From CAZYHU01 sp964524475 (lineage in GTDB: Bacteria; Patescibacteriota; Minisyncoccia; Phycocordibacterales; UBA1006), in NCBI GenBank assembly GCA_964524475.1, contig CAZGCO010000001.1, forward strand, positions 25,358 to 89,357: a stretch of DNA of 64,000 bases. Reading direction: 5' to 3'. Below the pieces are notes generated by a model that worked only from the letters and a program-made list of their open reading frames with translations, had not been told where the DNA came from and made no database searches. The translations under genes were made by a program, and so were the position numbers. Below, piece after piece: positions 16,410-24,855 of this stretch; positions within the stretch are counted from its first letter, which is position 1; each line of letters begins with the position of its first letter.

Positions 16410-18170
16410 TTAATTCAATATTCTCTCTGAAATCTCTTTCTCAATTTTCGCGATAAAATCAGCGACAGAAATATTTTCGATTTTCGTATCATTTCGTCCC
16501 TCTACGGTCAGTGTCTGACTATCGCGTTCTTTATCACCAATGATGATTTGGTACGGGATTTTATTTGTCTTTGCAGATCTGATACGTTTACCGAGCGAAT
16601 CATCGGTTAACAGTTGTACACGAATATTTTTTGATTTTAATGTTTCATAAACCTCTTGTGCATAATCACTATGATGTTCATCTGATACCGGCAGTATTGC
16701 GATCTGTATCGGAGACATCCATACAGGAAACGCTCCTGCGAAATGTTCGATAGCAACACCAATAAAACGTTCCAGAGATCCAGCAATAGCACGGTGAATT
16801 ACTACAGGACGTTCTTTGTTTCCTTGTTCATTTACATAGGACATTTCGAAACGTTCTGGAGCATTAAAATCACATTGTACAGTTGCAAGTTGCCATTCAC
16901 GTCCTATAGCATCCTTGAACATAAAATCAAGTTTCGGACCATAGAACGCTGCTTCACCTGCACCTAGTTTGTAGTTTAATTGTAGCGATTCACATACATC
17001 GGTTAGGGCCTCTTCTGCTGTTTTCCAAACCTCGTCAGTACCGAGCCATTTGTTCGGTTCGTCATCACGCACAGATAATCTAACCCAATATCCATCCATC
17101 ATGCCCATAGTAGTATAAAAATTCTTTATGATTTCTACTATTTTTATACATTCATCTTTTATTTGTGATGGGCGACAAAATAGGTGACCATCATCCTGGG
17201 TAATAGATCGTACACGAGTCAATCCTGATAGTTGTCCTGTTTTTTCATCACGATAAATGGTTGCTGGTTCGAAATAGCGCACTGGCATATCACGATAACT
17301 AAATTGATTATCAGCAAATAGTTGATAATGATGGGGACAGTTCATTGGTTTCAAGAAAAAATCTTCTTTACTGGTTCCGCCATGTACCCGAAACATATCA
17401 TCGAGATAATGTCCTGCATGACCACTGATTTCATACAATGATTCCTTTGCCAGGTGTGGTGTCCATACCCATTGGTATCCCTTGTTTTTGTGTAAATCCC
17501 AGAGATAGTCAGTTATTTCTTGACGTAGTATGAGTCCCTTTGGTTGGAATAACGGTAATCCTGATCCAACATGTTCTGACAAAGTAAAAAGTTTTAATTC
17601 TTTTCCTAATTTTCGATGGTCTCGTTTAACCGCTTCTTCTTGTCGATGGATATATTCATCAAGTTTTTCTGATGTTTCAAATGCAAGTCCGTATACACGG
17701 GTGAGCATTTTGTTTTTCTCGTCTCCGCGCCAATAGGCTCCGGCAATACGATCCAGTTTGAAACAATCAGTTGGTATATCAGTATTTGGATGCTCGCAGT
17801 GTCCACCACGACATAAATCAGTAAATCCACCTGACGTATAGAGCGTGATTTCCTCGCCTCGTCCCGCAATTTCCTCGATAAGTTCTATTTTATAAGAATT
17901 TCCTTCAAAAACTTGTTTTGCTTCATCTATAGATACTGTTTTATGGGTAAATTCTGTCCAATTTTTTAGATTTTTCCGCATTGATGTTTGGAATCTTTTC
18001 AAATCTTCATCAGTAACTTTTTCGGTTCCGAAATCGATATCATAATAAAATCCATTATCTACTGCAGGACCCAGGGTCAGTTGTGCTGCAGGATAGTATT
18101 CCAAAACCGCCTGGGCTAATACATGTGCCAGGGTGTGTCGTAATGCAGATAAATCGTGTGTATGTTCCAT
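16410..18170 (-). CDS. thrS: Threonyl-tRNA synthetase lacking the TGS domain
   Basis: Charges tRNA-Thr. From the ATG at 18170 the protein has 586 residues and begins directly in the editing domain (RHTLAHVLAQAVLEYYP). The editing residues remain (TDLCRGGH). The class II core has zinc ligands in PMNCPHH, DDGHLFC and VIHRAIAGSLERF, and motif 2 YRDEKTGQLSGLTRVR. A C-terminal anticodon-binding domain follows. The usual N-terminal TGS domain of about 60 residues is absent. An upstream ATG at 18215 is less likely: TACAGT ends 8 nt before 18170. It is divergent from the SET-domain gene. Confidence 0.96.
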   Translation of the reverse strand: MEHTHDLSALRHTLAHVLAQAVLEYYPAAQLTLGPAVDNGFYYDIDFGTEKVTDEDLKRFQTSMRKNLKNWTEFTHKTVSIDEAKQVFEGNSYKIELIEEIAGRGEEITLYTSGGFTDLCRGGHCEHPNTDIPTDCFKLDRIAGAYWRGDEKNKMLTRVYGLAFETSEKLDEYIHRQEEAVKRDHRKLGKELKLFTLSEHVGSGLPLFQPKGLILRQEITDYLWDLHKNKGYQWVWTPHLAKESLYEISGHAGHYLDDMFRVHGGTSKEDFFLKPMNCPHHYQLFADNQFSYRDMPVRYFEPATIYRDEKTGQLSGLTRVRSITQDDGHLFCRPSQIKDECIKIVEIIKNFYTTMGMMDGYWVRLSVRDDEPNKWLGTDEVWKTAEEALTDVCESLQLNYKLGAGEAAFYGPKLDFMFKDAIGREWQLATVQCDFNAPERFEMSYVNEQGNKERPVVIHRAIAGSLERFIGVAIEHFAGAFPVWMSPIQIAILPVSDEHHSDYAQEVYETLKSKNIRVQLLTDDSLGKRIRSAKTNKIPYQIIIGDKERDSQTLTVEGRNDTKIENISVADFIAKIEKEISERILN

Positions 18171-18229
18171 ATGGTGACACTGTAGCATATTATTTTGTTT
18201 TTTGGAACTTGTCATGTATAGTGTGTATC

Positions 18230-18670
18230 ATGAAATCAAACATATCAGAAAAAATAAAATCAAAAACGGTATATCCAGTTATTATCAAGAAATCAGCTTC
18301 AGGTATGGGATTATTCGCCACCGGAGTTATCCCAAAAGGGGTGCGGGTTATTGAATATACTGGTGAACGGATTACGACAGACGAAGCACAAAAACGTGGA
18401 GGGAAATATTTGTTTGAAATAAACGAAAAGATGACAATAGATGGCAAGGATCGTGATAATATTGCACGGTATATCAATCATGCGTGTAAACCTAATGGAG
18501 AAATGCAGAATCATAAAAATCGTATTTTTTATTATACGAAACGTACTATTCAATCCGGCGAAGAACTATCGTTCGATTACGGACAGGAATATTTTGATGA
18601 ATTTATTAAACCGTATGGTTGTGCATGTACCAGTTGTCAGGCAAAAGCAGAAAAATCTGATCAAAAATAG
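18230..18670 (+). CDS. SET-domain protein lysine methyltransferase-like
   Basis: A 146-residue single-domain SET protein. 'SGMGLFATGVIPKGVRVIEYTGE' gives the SET-N part, NIARYINHACKPN the NHxCxPN cofactor/active-site motif, and ELSFDYGQEYF the catalytic-tyrosine strand. A Cys-rich post-SET tail (CACTSC) follows, which in eukaryotic enzymes binds zinc with another SET cysteine. The bacterial substrate is unknown. TATAGT ends 7 nt before the ATG. It is divergent from thrS across a very short shared region. Confidence 0.9.
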   Translation: MKSNISEKIKSKTVYPVIIKKSASGMGLFATGVIPKGVRVIEYTGERITTDEAQKRGGKYLFEINEKMTIDGKDRDNIARYINHACKPNGEMQNHKNRIFYYTKRTIQSGEELSFDYGQEYFDEFIKPYGCACTSCQAKAEKSDQK

Positions 18671-18684
18671 CTCGGTGACTGCCT

Positions 18685-18712
18685 TTGACTTTTTTCTCTT
18701 ATTCTGTATACT
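18685..18712 (+). promoter_or_regulatory. Promoter of the secE-nusG operon
   Basis: TTGACT at 18685-18690, a 16-nt spacer, TATACT at 18707-18712. It overlaps the region just after the SET gene stop. Confidence 0.65.
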
Positions 18713-18723
18713 CTTTATATGAT

Positions 18724-18744
18724 AAACCCCGAACGTAGGGGTTT
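18724..18744 (+). terminator. Hairpin in the secE leader (terminator or attenuator)
   Basis: An AAACCCC/GGGGTTT stem with a 7-nt loop starts only about 5 nt after the predicted transcription start of the 18685 promoter and is followed by TTAAAC. It may terminate the SET gene or act within the secE leader. Confidence 0.5.
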
Positions 18745-18818
18745 TAAACTACCTAATATATTTCATTTTTTGTGATATATTATGTATATTATTCATTTTC
18801 TTTATTTATTATATTTCT

Positions 18819-18989
18819 ATGAAAAACTTTTTCTCTGATATCGTCTCTGAATTTCATAATATTACTTGGCCAGATCGTAATTTATCTATCGGGCATACTA
18901 TCCTGGTTATTACCACATGTTTGGTCATGGGATACTATTTGGGGCTATTCGATGGTATCTTTGCTCGTGTCATAAACCTTTTTATCTAA
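18819..18989 (+). CDS. secE: Preprotein translocase subunit SecE
   Basis: A 56-residue protein: an N-terminal amphipathic segment with the conserved 'E...ITWPDR' pattern (SEFHNITWPDR), then one membrane helix (about 25-46). This is the minimal SecE of the SecYEG translocon. It lies 18 nt upstream of nusG, the classical bacterial order. There is no Shine-Dalgarno before the ATG. The identity rests on the WP motif, size and position. Confidence 0.9.
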   Translation: MKNFFSDIVSEFHNITWPDRNLSIGHTILVITTCLVMGYYLGLFDGIFARVINLFI

Positions 18990-19007
18990 TAATTTTCTTT
19001 TTTTATT

Positions 19008-19553
19008 ATGTCAAAACAAGAAATACACACCGGGCGTCATTGGTATGCTATTCATACCTATGCAGGATACGAACATGCAGTAGAACGTAACCTGAAACAA
19101 CGTATCGAATCTTTGGGTATGCAGGACAAGATTTTTAATGTACTTGTTCCCACAGAAAAAGTCGTCAAAATAAAACACGGTAAAAAAGTAACCGTAGATG
19201 AAAAATTTTATCCAGGATATGTATTGGTAGACATGGAGGTAACTGAAGATTCATGGTATGTGGTACGTAACACACCACGTGTAACAGGGTTCGTAGGTTC
19301 GGGAACAGCAGCAGTACCAATGAAACAAGAAGAAATCGACTGGATCATGAAACGTATGGCAAAAGACATTACTCAAACTGAAACCAGTTTCGTAGTAGGC
19401 GATCTTATTACCGTTATGGATGGACCATTCAAGGAATTCGAAGGTAAGATTCACGAAATAGATCAAGCCCGTGCAAAAGTAAAAGTATATGTAAACATGT
19501 TTGGACGAGAAACTCCGGTGGAGCTCGATTTCCTCCAAGTAAAAAAGTCATAA
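19008..19553 (+). CDS. nusG: Transcription termination/antitermination factor NusG
   Basis: A 181-residue factor binding RNA polymerase. The NGN domain starts with 'HWYAIHTYAGYEHAVERNL' type sequence and contains FYPGYVLVDM. The KOW motif is at about 125-155 (GDLITVMDGPFKEFEGKI). No insertions are seen. It is cotranscribed with secE. The rplK-rplA genes that usually follow are absent; the next genes are convergent rplT-rpmI-infC. Confidence 0.97.
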   Translation: MSKQEIHTGRHWYAIHTYAGYEHAVERNLKQRIESLGMQDKIFNVLVPTEKVVKIKHGKKVTVDEKFYPGYVLVDMEVTEDSWYVVRNTPRVTGFVGSGTAAVPMKQEEIDWIMKRMAKDITQTETSFVVGDLITVMDGPFKEFEGKIHEIDQARAKVKVYVNMFGRETPVELDFLQVKKS

Positions 19554-19554
19554 T

Positions 19555-19588
19555 AAAAAATCACTCCCCATGGGGAGTGGTTTTTTAT
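19555..19588. terminator. Bidirectional terminator between nusG and rplT
   Basis: The palindrome CACTCCCCATGGGGAGTG is flanked by an A-run and a T-run. It extends into the rplT stop codon. Confidence 0.9.
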
Positions 19589-19929
19589 TTTGCAACACCT
19601 ACGATTCGTTCGAATGCAGCGATGTTGTTCATAGCAATTTCAGCCAATACTTTGCGATCAAGAGTGATATTTTTCACTTTGAGCATATTGATGAATTTAC
19701 TGTATGAAAGCCCGAGTGGACGAAGTGCAGCGTTCATGCGAATAGTCCAGAGACGACGCATATCTGCTTTCTTGTCTTTACGGTGATTAAAAGCGTGAAC
19801 ACCTGCTTTGGTAATAGCTACCTTTGCGGCACGTTCAGTCTGTGATCGGTGGAATCGGTAACCTTTGGCATCTGCCAAGACGTTACGACGACGTTTTAGG
19901 GAGATAACCCCTCGTTTTACACGTGACAT
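19585..19929 (-). CDS. rplT: Ribosomal protein bL20
   Basis: A 114-residue primary 23S rRNA-binding protein. MSRVKRGVISLKRRRNVL, 'AKGYRFHRSQTERAAKVA', 'DKKADMRRLWTIRMNAA' and 'LSYSKFINML' are typical. The start at 19929 gives the family length. It is last of infC-rpmI-rplT. A scaffold gap lies 22 nt upstream. Confidence 0.97.
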   Translation of the reverse strand: MSRVKRGVISLKRRRNVLADAKGYRFHRSQTERAAKVAITKAGVHAFNHRKDKKADMRRLWTIRMNAALRPLGLSYSKFINMLKVKNITLDRKVLAEIAMNNIAAFERIVGVAK

Positions 19930-19951
19930 AAATGATAAATGAAATAAGAAT

Positions 19952-19961
19952 NNNNNNNNNN
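19952..19961. other. 10-N scaffold gap between rpmI and rplT
   Basis: Ten N. It hides the last codons and stop of rpmI and part of the rpmI-rplT spacer. Confidence 0.95.
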
Positions 19962-20140
19962 GGCAAAAATGTTGCAAGGGCTTTTGGTTTCATAGTCATA
20001 CCCATAGGTACGCGACGGTTGGTTTGTTTACTACTTGATTCCTTTGCATTGAAATGATTTCCTCCTGCTTTGCGGATTTTTAGTTTTCCACTTGGAGTAA
20101 CACGAATTCGTTTTGTGAATGATTTGTTAGTTTTTGCCAT
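19962..20140 (-). CDS. rpmI: Ribosomal protein bL35 (3' end in gap)
   Basis: About 60 residues are visible from the ATG at 20140. They show a basic N-terminus (MAKTNKSFTKRIRVTPSGKL), then 'RKAGGNHFNAKESSSKQTNRRV', the standard bL35 layout. The family is about 64 residues long, so only a few C-terminal codons should fall in the gap. TATAAT lies 10 nt before the ATG, so an internal promoter is possible. Confidence 0.95.
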
Positions 20141-20169
20141 ACATGTGAAAATTATAATGAATAAAAATG

Positions 20170-20697
20170 TTAACCGTTTGTTTTTTCAAGGGTTACTACG
20201 ATACCTTTTGGACTATCCTTGAATCCATCAACGATTTTGTGGGGAGTAGCGATTTCAGCAAGAATACGTTCTAGGCGTTCTTTGAGAAATGCTTTGTCCA
20301 TGAATTTTGTTCGTCCGCGGAGGAAGAGTTCTACTTTGACACGGTGACCATCTGACAGCCATTCACTGGCACGACGACCCTTCATAGCCAAGTCATTTTC
20401 ACCGGTTCCTACCTTGATTTGTATTGATTTTACCTCGGAAGCTGCTTGAGATCCTTTGGTTTTGATTTTAATTCTGATTTNNNNNNNNNNGTAGGTGAAT
20501 TTACCATAATCCATGATTTTTGCAACTGGTGGGACACCTTCGGGAGAAATCTCTATAAGGTCGAGTCCTAATTCATATGCTTTTGCCAGTGCATCACGAG
20601 TATCCATAACACCCAGATTCCCCAGGTCATCAGAAATAACACGTAATTCCGGTGCACGAATTGCTTCATTGATTCTGATTTTGATGGTAGGTTTCAA
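20170..20697 (-). CDS. infC: Translation initiation factor IF-3, with a TTG start
   Basis: About 175 residues binding the 30S subunit and policing start-codon choice. N-domain: RINEAIRAPELRVI, 'GLDLIEISPEGVPPVAKIMDYGKF'. After the gap, the C-domain: 'VKSIQIKVGTGENDLAMK' and 'VELFLRGR'. The first codon compatible with the family N-terminus is TTG at 20697; no in-frame ATG is available. Other starts chosen here are ATG. Non-AUG starts are known to underlie infC autoregulation. A promoter lies at 20739-20767 on this strand, with a leader of about 36 nt. Confidence 0.95.
   Translation of the reverse strand: MKPTIKIRINEAIRAPELRVISDDLGNLGVMDTRDALAKAYELGLDLIEISPEGVPPVAKIMDYGKFTYXXXXIRIKIKTKGSQAASEVKSIQIKVGTGENDLAMKGRRASEWLSDGHRVKVELFLRGRTKFMDKAFLKERLERILAEIATPHKIVDGFKDSPKGIVVTLEKTNG
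20481..20490. other. 10-N scaffold gap in infC
   Basis: Ten N in the linker between the IF-3 domains. The frame happens to continue across it. Confidence 0.95.
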
Positions 20698-20738
20698 GAG
20701 ATTATGGGGGTAGTGTTATTCTGGTAAAATATGCAGAC

Positions 20739-20767
20739 ACTATAAGCTTTTTTGTTTAAAAAGTCAA
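20739..20767 (-). promoter_or_regulatory. Promoter of infC-rpmI-rplT
   Basis: On the minus strand, TTGACT (20762-20767), a 17-nt spacer and TATAGT (20739-20744). It lies about 40 nt upstream of the TTG start. Confidence 0.7.
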
Positions 20768-20804
20768 GTATTTTCGAGTAATAAGGTAGTATAGGGAAAA
20801 AGAC

Positions 20805-20832
20805 TTGACAAATATTGTCAGTATGATATACT
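20805..20832 (+). promoter_or_regulatory. Strong promoter of the 20978 exported-protein gene
   Basis: TTGACA at 20805-20810, a 16-nt spacer ending in TATGA (extended -10 TGn-like), TATACT at 20827-20832. Nearly identical to the promoter at 22502-22529. The leader is about 140 nt and holds a large palindrome. Confidence 0.8.
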
Positions 20833-20905
20833 ATTGTAGGAAATAGGTTCTTTGTCAGATGAAAGAGTAGATTGTATAAAACGTTTAGTTTTTATATATT
20901 GATCG

Positions 20906-20957
20906 TTTAATTGTTAGACCAGTATTCATATATATGAGTCTTGATCTAACAATTAAA
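20906..20957 (+). repeat. 52-nt palindrome in a 5' leader
   Basis: Outer arms TTTAATTGTTAGA and TCTAACAATTAAA pair perfectly for 13 bp. Inner parts pair less well, around the self-complementary CATATATATG. It ends 20 nt before the ATG at 20978. It may be a regulatory stem-loop or an operator. Confidence 0.75.
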
Positions 20958-20977
20958 CCAAAAAATCAATTATTAAT

Positions 20978-22395
20978 ATGAAAACAAAATTATTTACAAT
21001 CGCAATCACCTTTTGTTTTTCTTTTCAGTTATTTGCTGGAGAAAAATTACCCTTTTTCGGGTTTCGACCCGTACAACCTGAAAATGGTACCAATGGTACA
21101 AAGCAGGATTTGTTGAATTACATTGACGGTTTATTAGAGTTGGATTCAACAACTCTGTATACCTCAAAAAAAACTGGTAAAACATTACCTTACGAGGTAT
21201 ATGTAAAAAACAGAAAGTCTGGATCTGACGCATTAGTGCGTCAACAATATGCTTTGTTAATCAACCGAAACCTCAAAACAGGTGGAAAAGTTGCCGAATT
21301 TCTTGGACTTTCCTTTACTGACTATTCAATAGATGCTCAAAGAAACACTGTTAAAAAAGCAATCCAATCGGATTTGCTTTACTTGGCAACAATTCCTACT
21401 AGCATGAAAATCTATTCAACGGGTCAAGTGATTGACCCAAGTGCAGACTTTTCTTACGTGCGCGATTCAGCGCATTATAGATTTCCTCATCTGTTAAAAG
21501 ATGGAGCAAGTGAAGCGGGCTTATTCTTTAATTGGGGAAAGCTTGGAGTTAAAACAGCTGGTATGGATTTCGCTATATCAATGCTTTGTTTCAATACCAA
21601 TGCAGGCGTCATGCCNNNNNNNNNNTGGAGGTTGTGAAAGCTCCAAATAATACTGACCATGGTTACGGAGAAAAACCGAACGACGTTGCTGGTGCATCAG
21701 CTGCACCATCAAATGAAGCAGTAACTACAACAGGTAAACCAGGTTTTCCTGGAGCACCGATTGCTGGAACTACTCCAGTAACAACACCTGCAAAAAACCA
21801 AAACGGTTTCGCTTGCTGGGATGTAAACCAAAACGGGTTCGCCGATGTTTCGGAGGATCAGAACGGTGATGGAGTCATCAACGATGTTGATTGTAAAGGA
21901 TCGGGGATAACAATGCGAGAATACAATCTCGCAACGGAAAACGCTTACCTTCGTGGAAAATTAGAAGCTTTAGAGTCTTGTTCTTGTCCTAATCAACAAG
22001 GAGTTCCATTGCAACAGATGAACCCACAAATGGCGTACGTTCAACAAGGAACACAATATGTTCCATGTCAGAACGGACAAACTATTGCTGCAGGTCAGGA
22101 AGTATACTACAATCAGGGCGGTAACTGGCAACGTCGTGTTGCTACATCTAACGCAGTATTTAATGGTATTGGAACAATTGGAGGGTTAATTTTAGGAGCA
22201 ATTCAAGTATGGGGAGGTAGCCAGGGTTGGTACTCGCCACAACAGACGGTGAATGTATTTAATACTAACACTCTGACAACAACTACTACCTCACCAGGAA
22301 CTACTATTGCAGGAAGAGGTTTTGATTGGTCAGGCGTAGGTATGAACACTAATTTTAATTCTGGAAACGGAACAGATTACAGAGGTATTAAGTAA
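20978..22395 (+). CDS. Exported protein with a calcium-loop-like segment, interrupted by a gap
   Basis: An N-terminal signal peptide (MKTKLFTIAITFCFSFQLFAG) is followed by about 195 hydrophilic residues of no known family. After the 10-N gap a shifted frame continues with a low-complexity Gly/Pro/Thr segment. Next come two Asp/Asn-rich loops, DVNQNGFADVSEDQNGDG and NDVDC, like EF-hand, dockerin or thrombospondin-3 calcium loops, then a Gln/Asn-rich tail with a hydrophobic stretch (GIGTIGGLILGAIQVWGG). The total is about 470 residues. Paired cysteines flank the loops. It probably acts at the cell surface; the role is unknown. Confidence 0.7.
21616..21625. other. 10-N scaffold gap in the exported-protein gene
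   Basis: Ten N. Upstream and downstream frames differ, so the gene appears as two pieces. Confidence 0.95.
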
Positions 22396-22427
22396 TCAAA
22401 ACCAAAAAACTACATTAAAATAATGAT

Positions 22428-22457
22428 AAGGCATCTCTCAGAGATGCCTTTTTTTTG
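22428..22457 (+). terminator. Intrinsic terminator
   Basis: A 10-bp stem (AAGGCATCTC/GAGATGCCTT) with a TCA loop and a TTTTTTTG tail, after the 20978 gene. Confidence 0.9.
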
Positions 22458-22501
22458 TTTCTATGATATTATAAATATGTCAAGAAATGGGACAAAGATA
22501 C

Positions 22502-22529
22502 TTGACAAATTTTATCAGTATGATATACT
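22502..22529 (+). promoter_or_regulatory. Strong promoter of the 22564 surface-protein gene
   Basis: TTGACA at 22502-22507, a 16-nt spacer, TATACT at 22524-22529. The expected leader is about 28 nt, without Shine-Dalgarno. Confidence 0.8.
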
Positions 22530-22563
22530 TGTCTCATAAAAGCATAATTAACACATTTTATAC

Positions 22564-24807
22564 ATGAAATCATCTATTTTTAAAATCTTTAATTCAGGAA
22601 TCATTGCAGGAGCTGTTTTTGCTGTGATTTTTGGATTTACTTCACCTGCGTCTGCAGGGTGGAACGATACAGGATCAAACAGTGAATGTCCTACATTTTC
22701 TGTAGCTGTTTTTGACAGTAATCTCAATGCAAAATCAGGAGTAGGAGACCCGTGTTGGAACGGTGTAAATGTTTCTGCTGCTGCAAATGATATTATTAAT
22801 GTAAAAGTGTATTTTCATAATAATACAGGATCAACCGTGAGTGGTGTTTTAGTAAAAACATCAGACAACCGTAATCTGCGTGGGGCTATTAGTCTCAGTG
22901 GGTCAGTAATAGTAAACGGATCTACCGTAGCAGACGGTGGTGGATCAGTTACTATTCCTGCAGGAACACGATTAGAATATCGTCGATCACAACTGGAAAT
23001 TCAAAGTAATAATCCACAAACACCTATAACAACTAACTTGTATCAAAATACTGATATATTCGGTTCTGGATATAATGTGGGAACATTACCATCTGCATGG
23101 ATAGGTGGACAAGGAGTTATCAAGGTATCATATGAAGTTGTCCCTGATGCGATAGTAGTTGTTGATACAACTGTAAACAAACCAACGGCAACTACGTATG
23201 CACCTGCAAGTAAAGATACCGCAGGAAATGCAACACTTTCCGGAGTAGCTACATCAAACGGGTCTGATATGACATCATGGTTCCGTTATTACCCTGGTAA
23301 CAGTAACTGTACTAGTACTGGTATTGATACTTCGAAAACAAATAATGGAAATGCAGGTACCGTTACTCGATCAAAATCAGTTTCTGGTTTTGTGTCAGGA
23401 ATTAACTCGTATCAATTAATGGTTTCTGCTCCAGGAACAAGTGAAATCAGTGGTGGATGTCAGTCGTTTACTATCAATGGTACGAATATTATTATTAATA
23501 ACGGAACATTGCCAGACGTTACAACCTATGCAGAGTCAAATCTTAATAGTGGTAATGGTGACGTAGTATTAAACGGATGGTTTAATGGAAATGGATTACC
23601 AACAACAACATGTTTTGAAATTGATGGTACTAACTATTCAAACCGTACCGTAGGTTGTACTGATCGTGGTAACACGTCAGGTAACTACAATTATTCTCTC
23701 TACAGTTTACCAACAGGTTCATATGAATATCGTGCCTATGCATATAACAGTGCAGGAGAACGCAAGGGATCATGGGAATCGTTTTATATAAATCGTCGTG
23801 ATACTGATATTTATTATCCACCTGTTGATACACGTACATATCCAGGAGCAACAACATTGGTTCCGGTAACTGTAGGAAATACCTATGCAACTCTGGATGG
23901 ATATTATCAGGCAAATGGTTGTAATACCAACACATGGTTCGAATATGGACCTAATCAAAACTCACTCATTTATCGAACCGCAGAAGTTAGTCGTGGAACA
24001 GGTTCAGGTAGTGCAAGTCAGTCTTTGACAGGATTAGTTGAAAATACTGCATATTACTACAAAGTAGTGGCACGTAACTGTTACGGAACAACATCAGGTA
24101 GTGTACGATATTTTGTTACTACTGGTACTGTGAATAATGTAAATACTGTATACGTTACTCCTAAAACAGTAACGAATCGTACGGTAGTTTCTAACACTAA
24201 TACTAATCAGGTTATTGGAACAGGTATTCGTGGTAATTTCATAAAACTGATGATCGATAACAGTCGAACATCTATTCGTAAAAATGATCAGGTTACTTAT
24301 GAAGTAAACTGGGAAAATGTTTCCAGTGTTACCTTGAACGATTTAGTTCTCGAAGTTTCATTCCCTAAAGAATTAACTATCGTAGATAGTTCACGAGGTG
24401 ATATTGATCGTTCTGCAAATGCAGTGTATCTGAACATTGATCGTCTAGATTCAAAAGAAGAAGGACGAATGCTTATCATGACACGCATGAAATCATCTGT
24501 GTTAAATGACGCTCCATTGGTAGCACGTGCTATCATGGCGTTTGAAAACCCGACACTCGATGGTGCTCAGGAAAACGCTATTGCGTATGATGCTGATAAT
24601 TATGATGCAACAGGAGACAGTAGTGTACTCGGTGCGAGTATCTTCGGACTCGGATTCTTGCCAGGAAATCTGGTTGGATGGTTGATCATCTTCTTGATTA
24701 TCCTCTTGATTATTATTGCTGCTCGGTATTATACTCGAGGAGAAAATAATCGTCCTGATCAAAACGGTGGTAATGGTGGCTATGCGCCATACCGACCACA
24801 AGCATAA
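22564..24807 (+). CDS. Large cysteine-containing surface protein with C-terminal anchor
   Basis: A 747-residue protein. A signal peptide (cleavage near PASAGW) is followed by repeated beta-rich modules with FN3-like 'TTWFEYGP...' and 'LTGLVENTAYYYKVVARN' patterns, eight cysteines in the ectodomain, and a DUF11/CARDB-like module at about 560-660 (RTSIRKNDQVTYEVNWEN, 'LVLEVSFPKELTIVDSS'). One membrane helix (about 697-720, WLIIFLIILLIIIAARYY) and a short Asn/Gly-rich tail follow. This is the layout of an S-layer or adhesin-type protein held in the membrane by its C-terminus. It has the strongest kind of promoter in the window. Confidence 0.8.
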   Translation: MKSSIFKIFNSGIIAGAVFAVIFGFTSPASAGWNDTGSNSECPTFSVAVFDSNLNAKSGVGDPCWNGVNVSAAANDIINVKVYFHNNTGSTVSGVLVKTSDNRNLRGAISLSGSVIVNGSTVADGGGSVTIPAGTRLEYRRSQLEIQSNNPQTPITTNLYQNTDIFGSGYNVGTLPSAWIGGQGVIKVSYEVVPDAIVVVDTTVNKPTATTYAPASKDTAGNATLSGVATSNGSDMTSWFRYYPGNSNCTSTGIDTSKTNNGNAGTVTRSKSVSGFVSGINSYQLMVSAPGTSEISGGCQSFTINGTNIIINNGTLPDVTTYAESNLNSGNGDVVLNGWFNGNGLPTTTCFEIDGTNYSNRTVGCTDRGNTSGNYNYSLYSLPTGSYEYRAYAYNSAGERKGSWESFYINRRDTDIYYPPVDTRTYPGATTLVPVTVGNTYATLDGYYQANGCNTNTWFEYGPNQNSLIYRTAEVSRGTGSGSASQSLTGLVENTAYYYKVVARNCYGTTSGSVRYFVTTGTVNNVNTVYVTPKTVTNRTVVSNTNTNQVIGTGIRGNFIKLMIDNSRTSIRKNDQVTYEVNWENVSSVTLNDLVLEVSFPKELTIVDSSRGDIDRSANAVYLNIDRLDSKEEGRMLIMTRMKSSVLNDAPLVARAIMAFENPTLDGAQENAIAYDADNYDATGDSSVLGASIFGLGFLPGNLVGWLIIFLIILLIIIAARYYTRGENNRPDQNGGNGGYAPYRPQA

Positions 24808-24843
24808 AGCACAAAAAAATTCCGTAAGGAATTTTTTTGTGCT
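24808..24843. terminator. Perfect terminator abutting a -10 box
   Basis: A 16-bp perfect stem (AGCACAAAAAAATTCC) with a GTAA loop. Its last base is the first base of the TATATT -10 box of tsaE. Confidence 0.9.
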
Positions 24844-24855
24844 ATATTGAACCAT

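Noticed and set aside
20698..20977. RNase P RNA or tmRNA in the infC/20978 intergenic region
   Set aside because: No conserved core sequences; the region is explained by two promoters and the palindromic leader.
23630..23958. Open frames opposite the 22564 surface-protein gene
   Set aside because: Antisense shadows of a repetitive Thr/Asn-rich gene, without start signals or family similarity.
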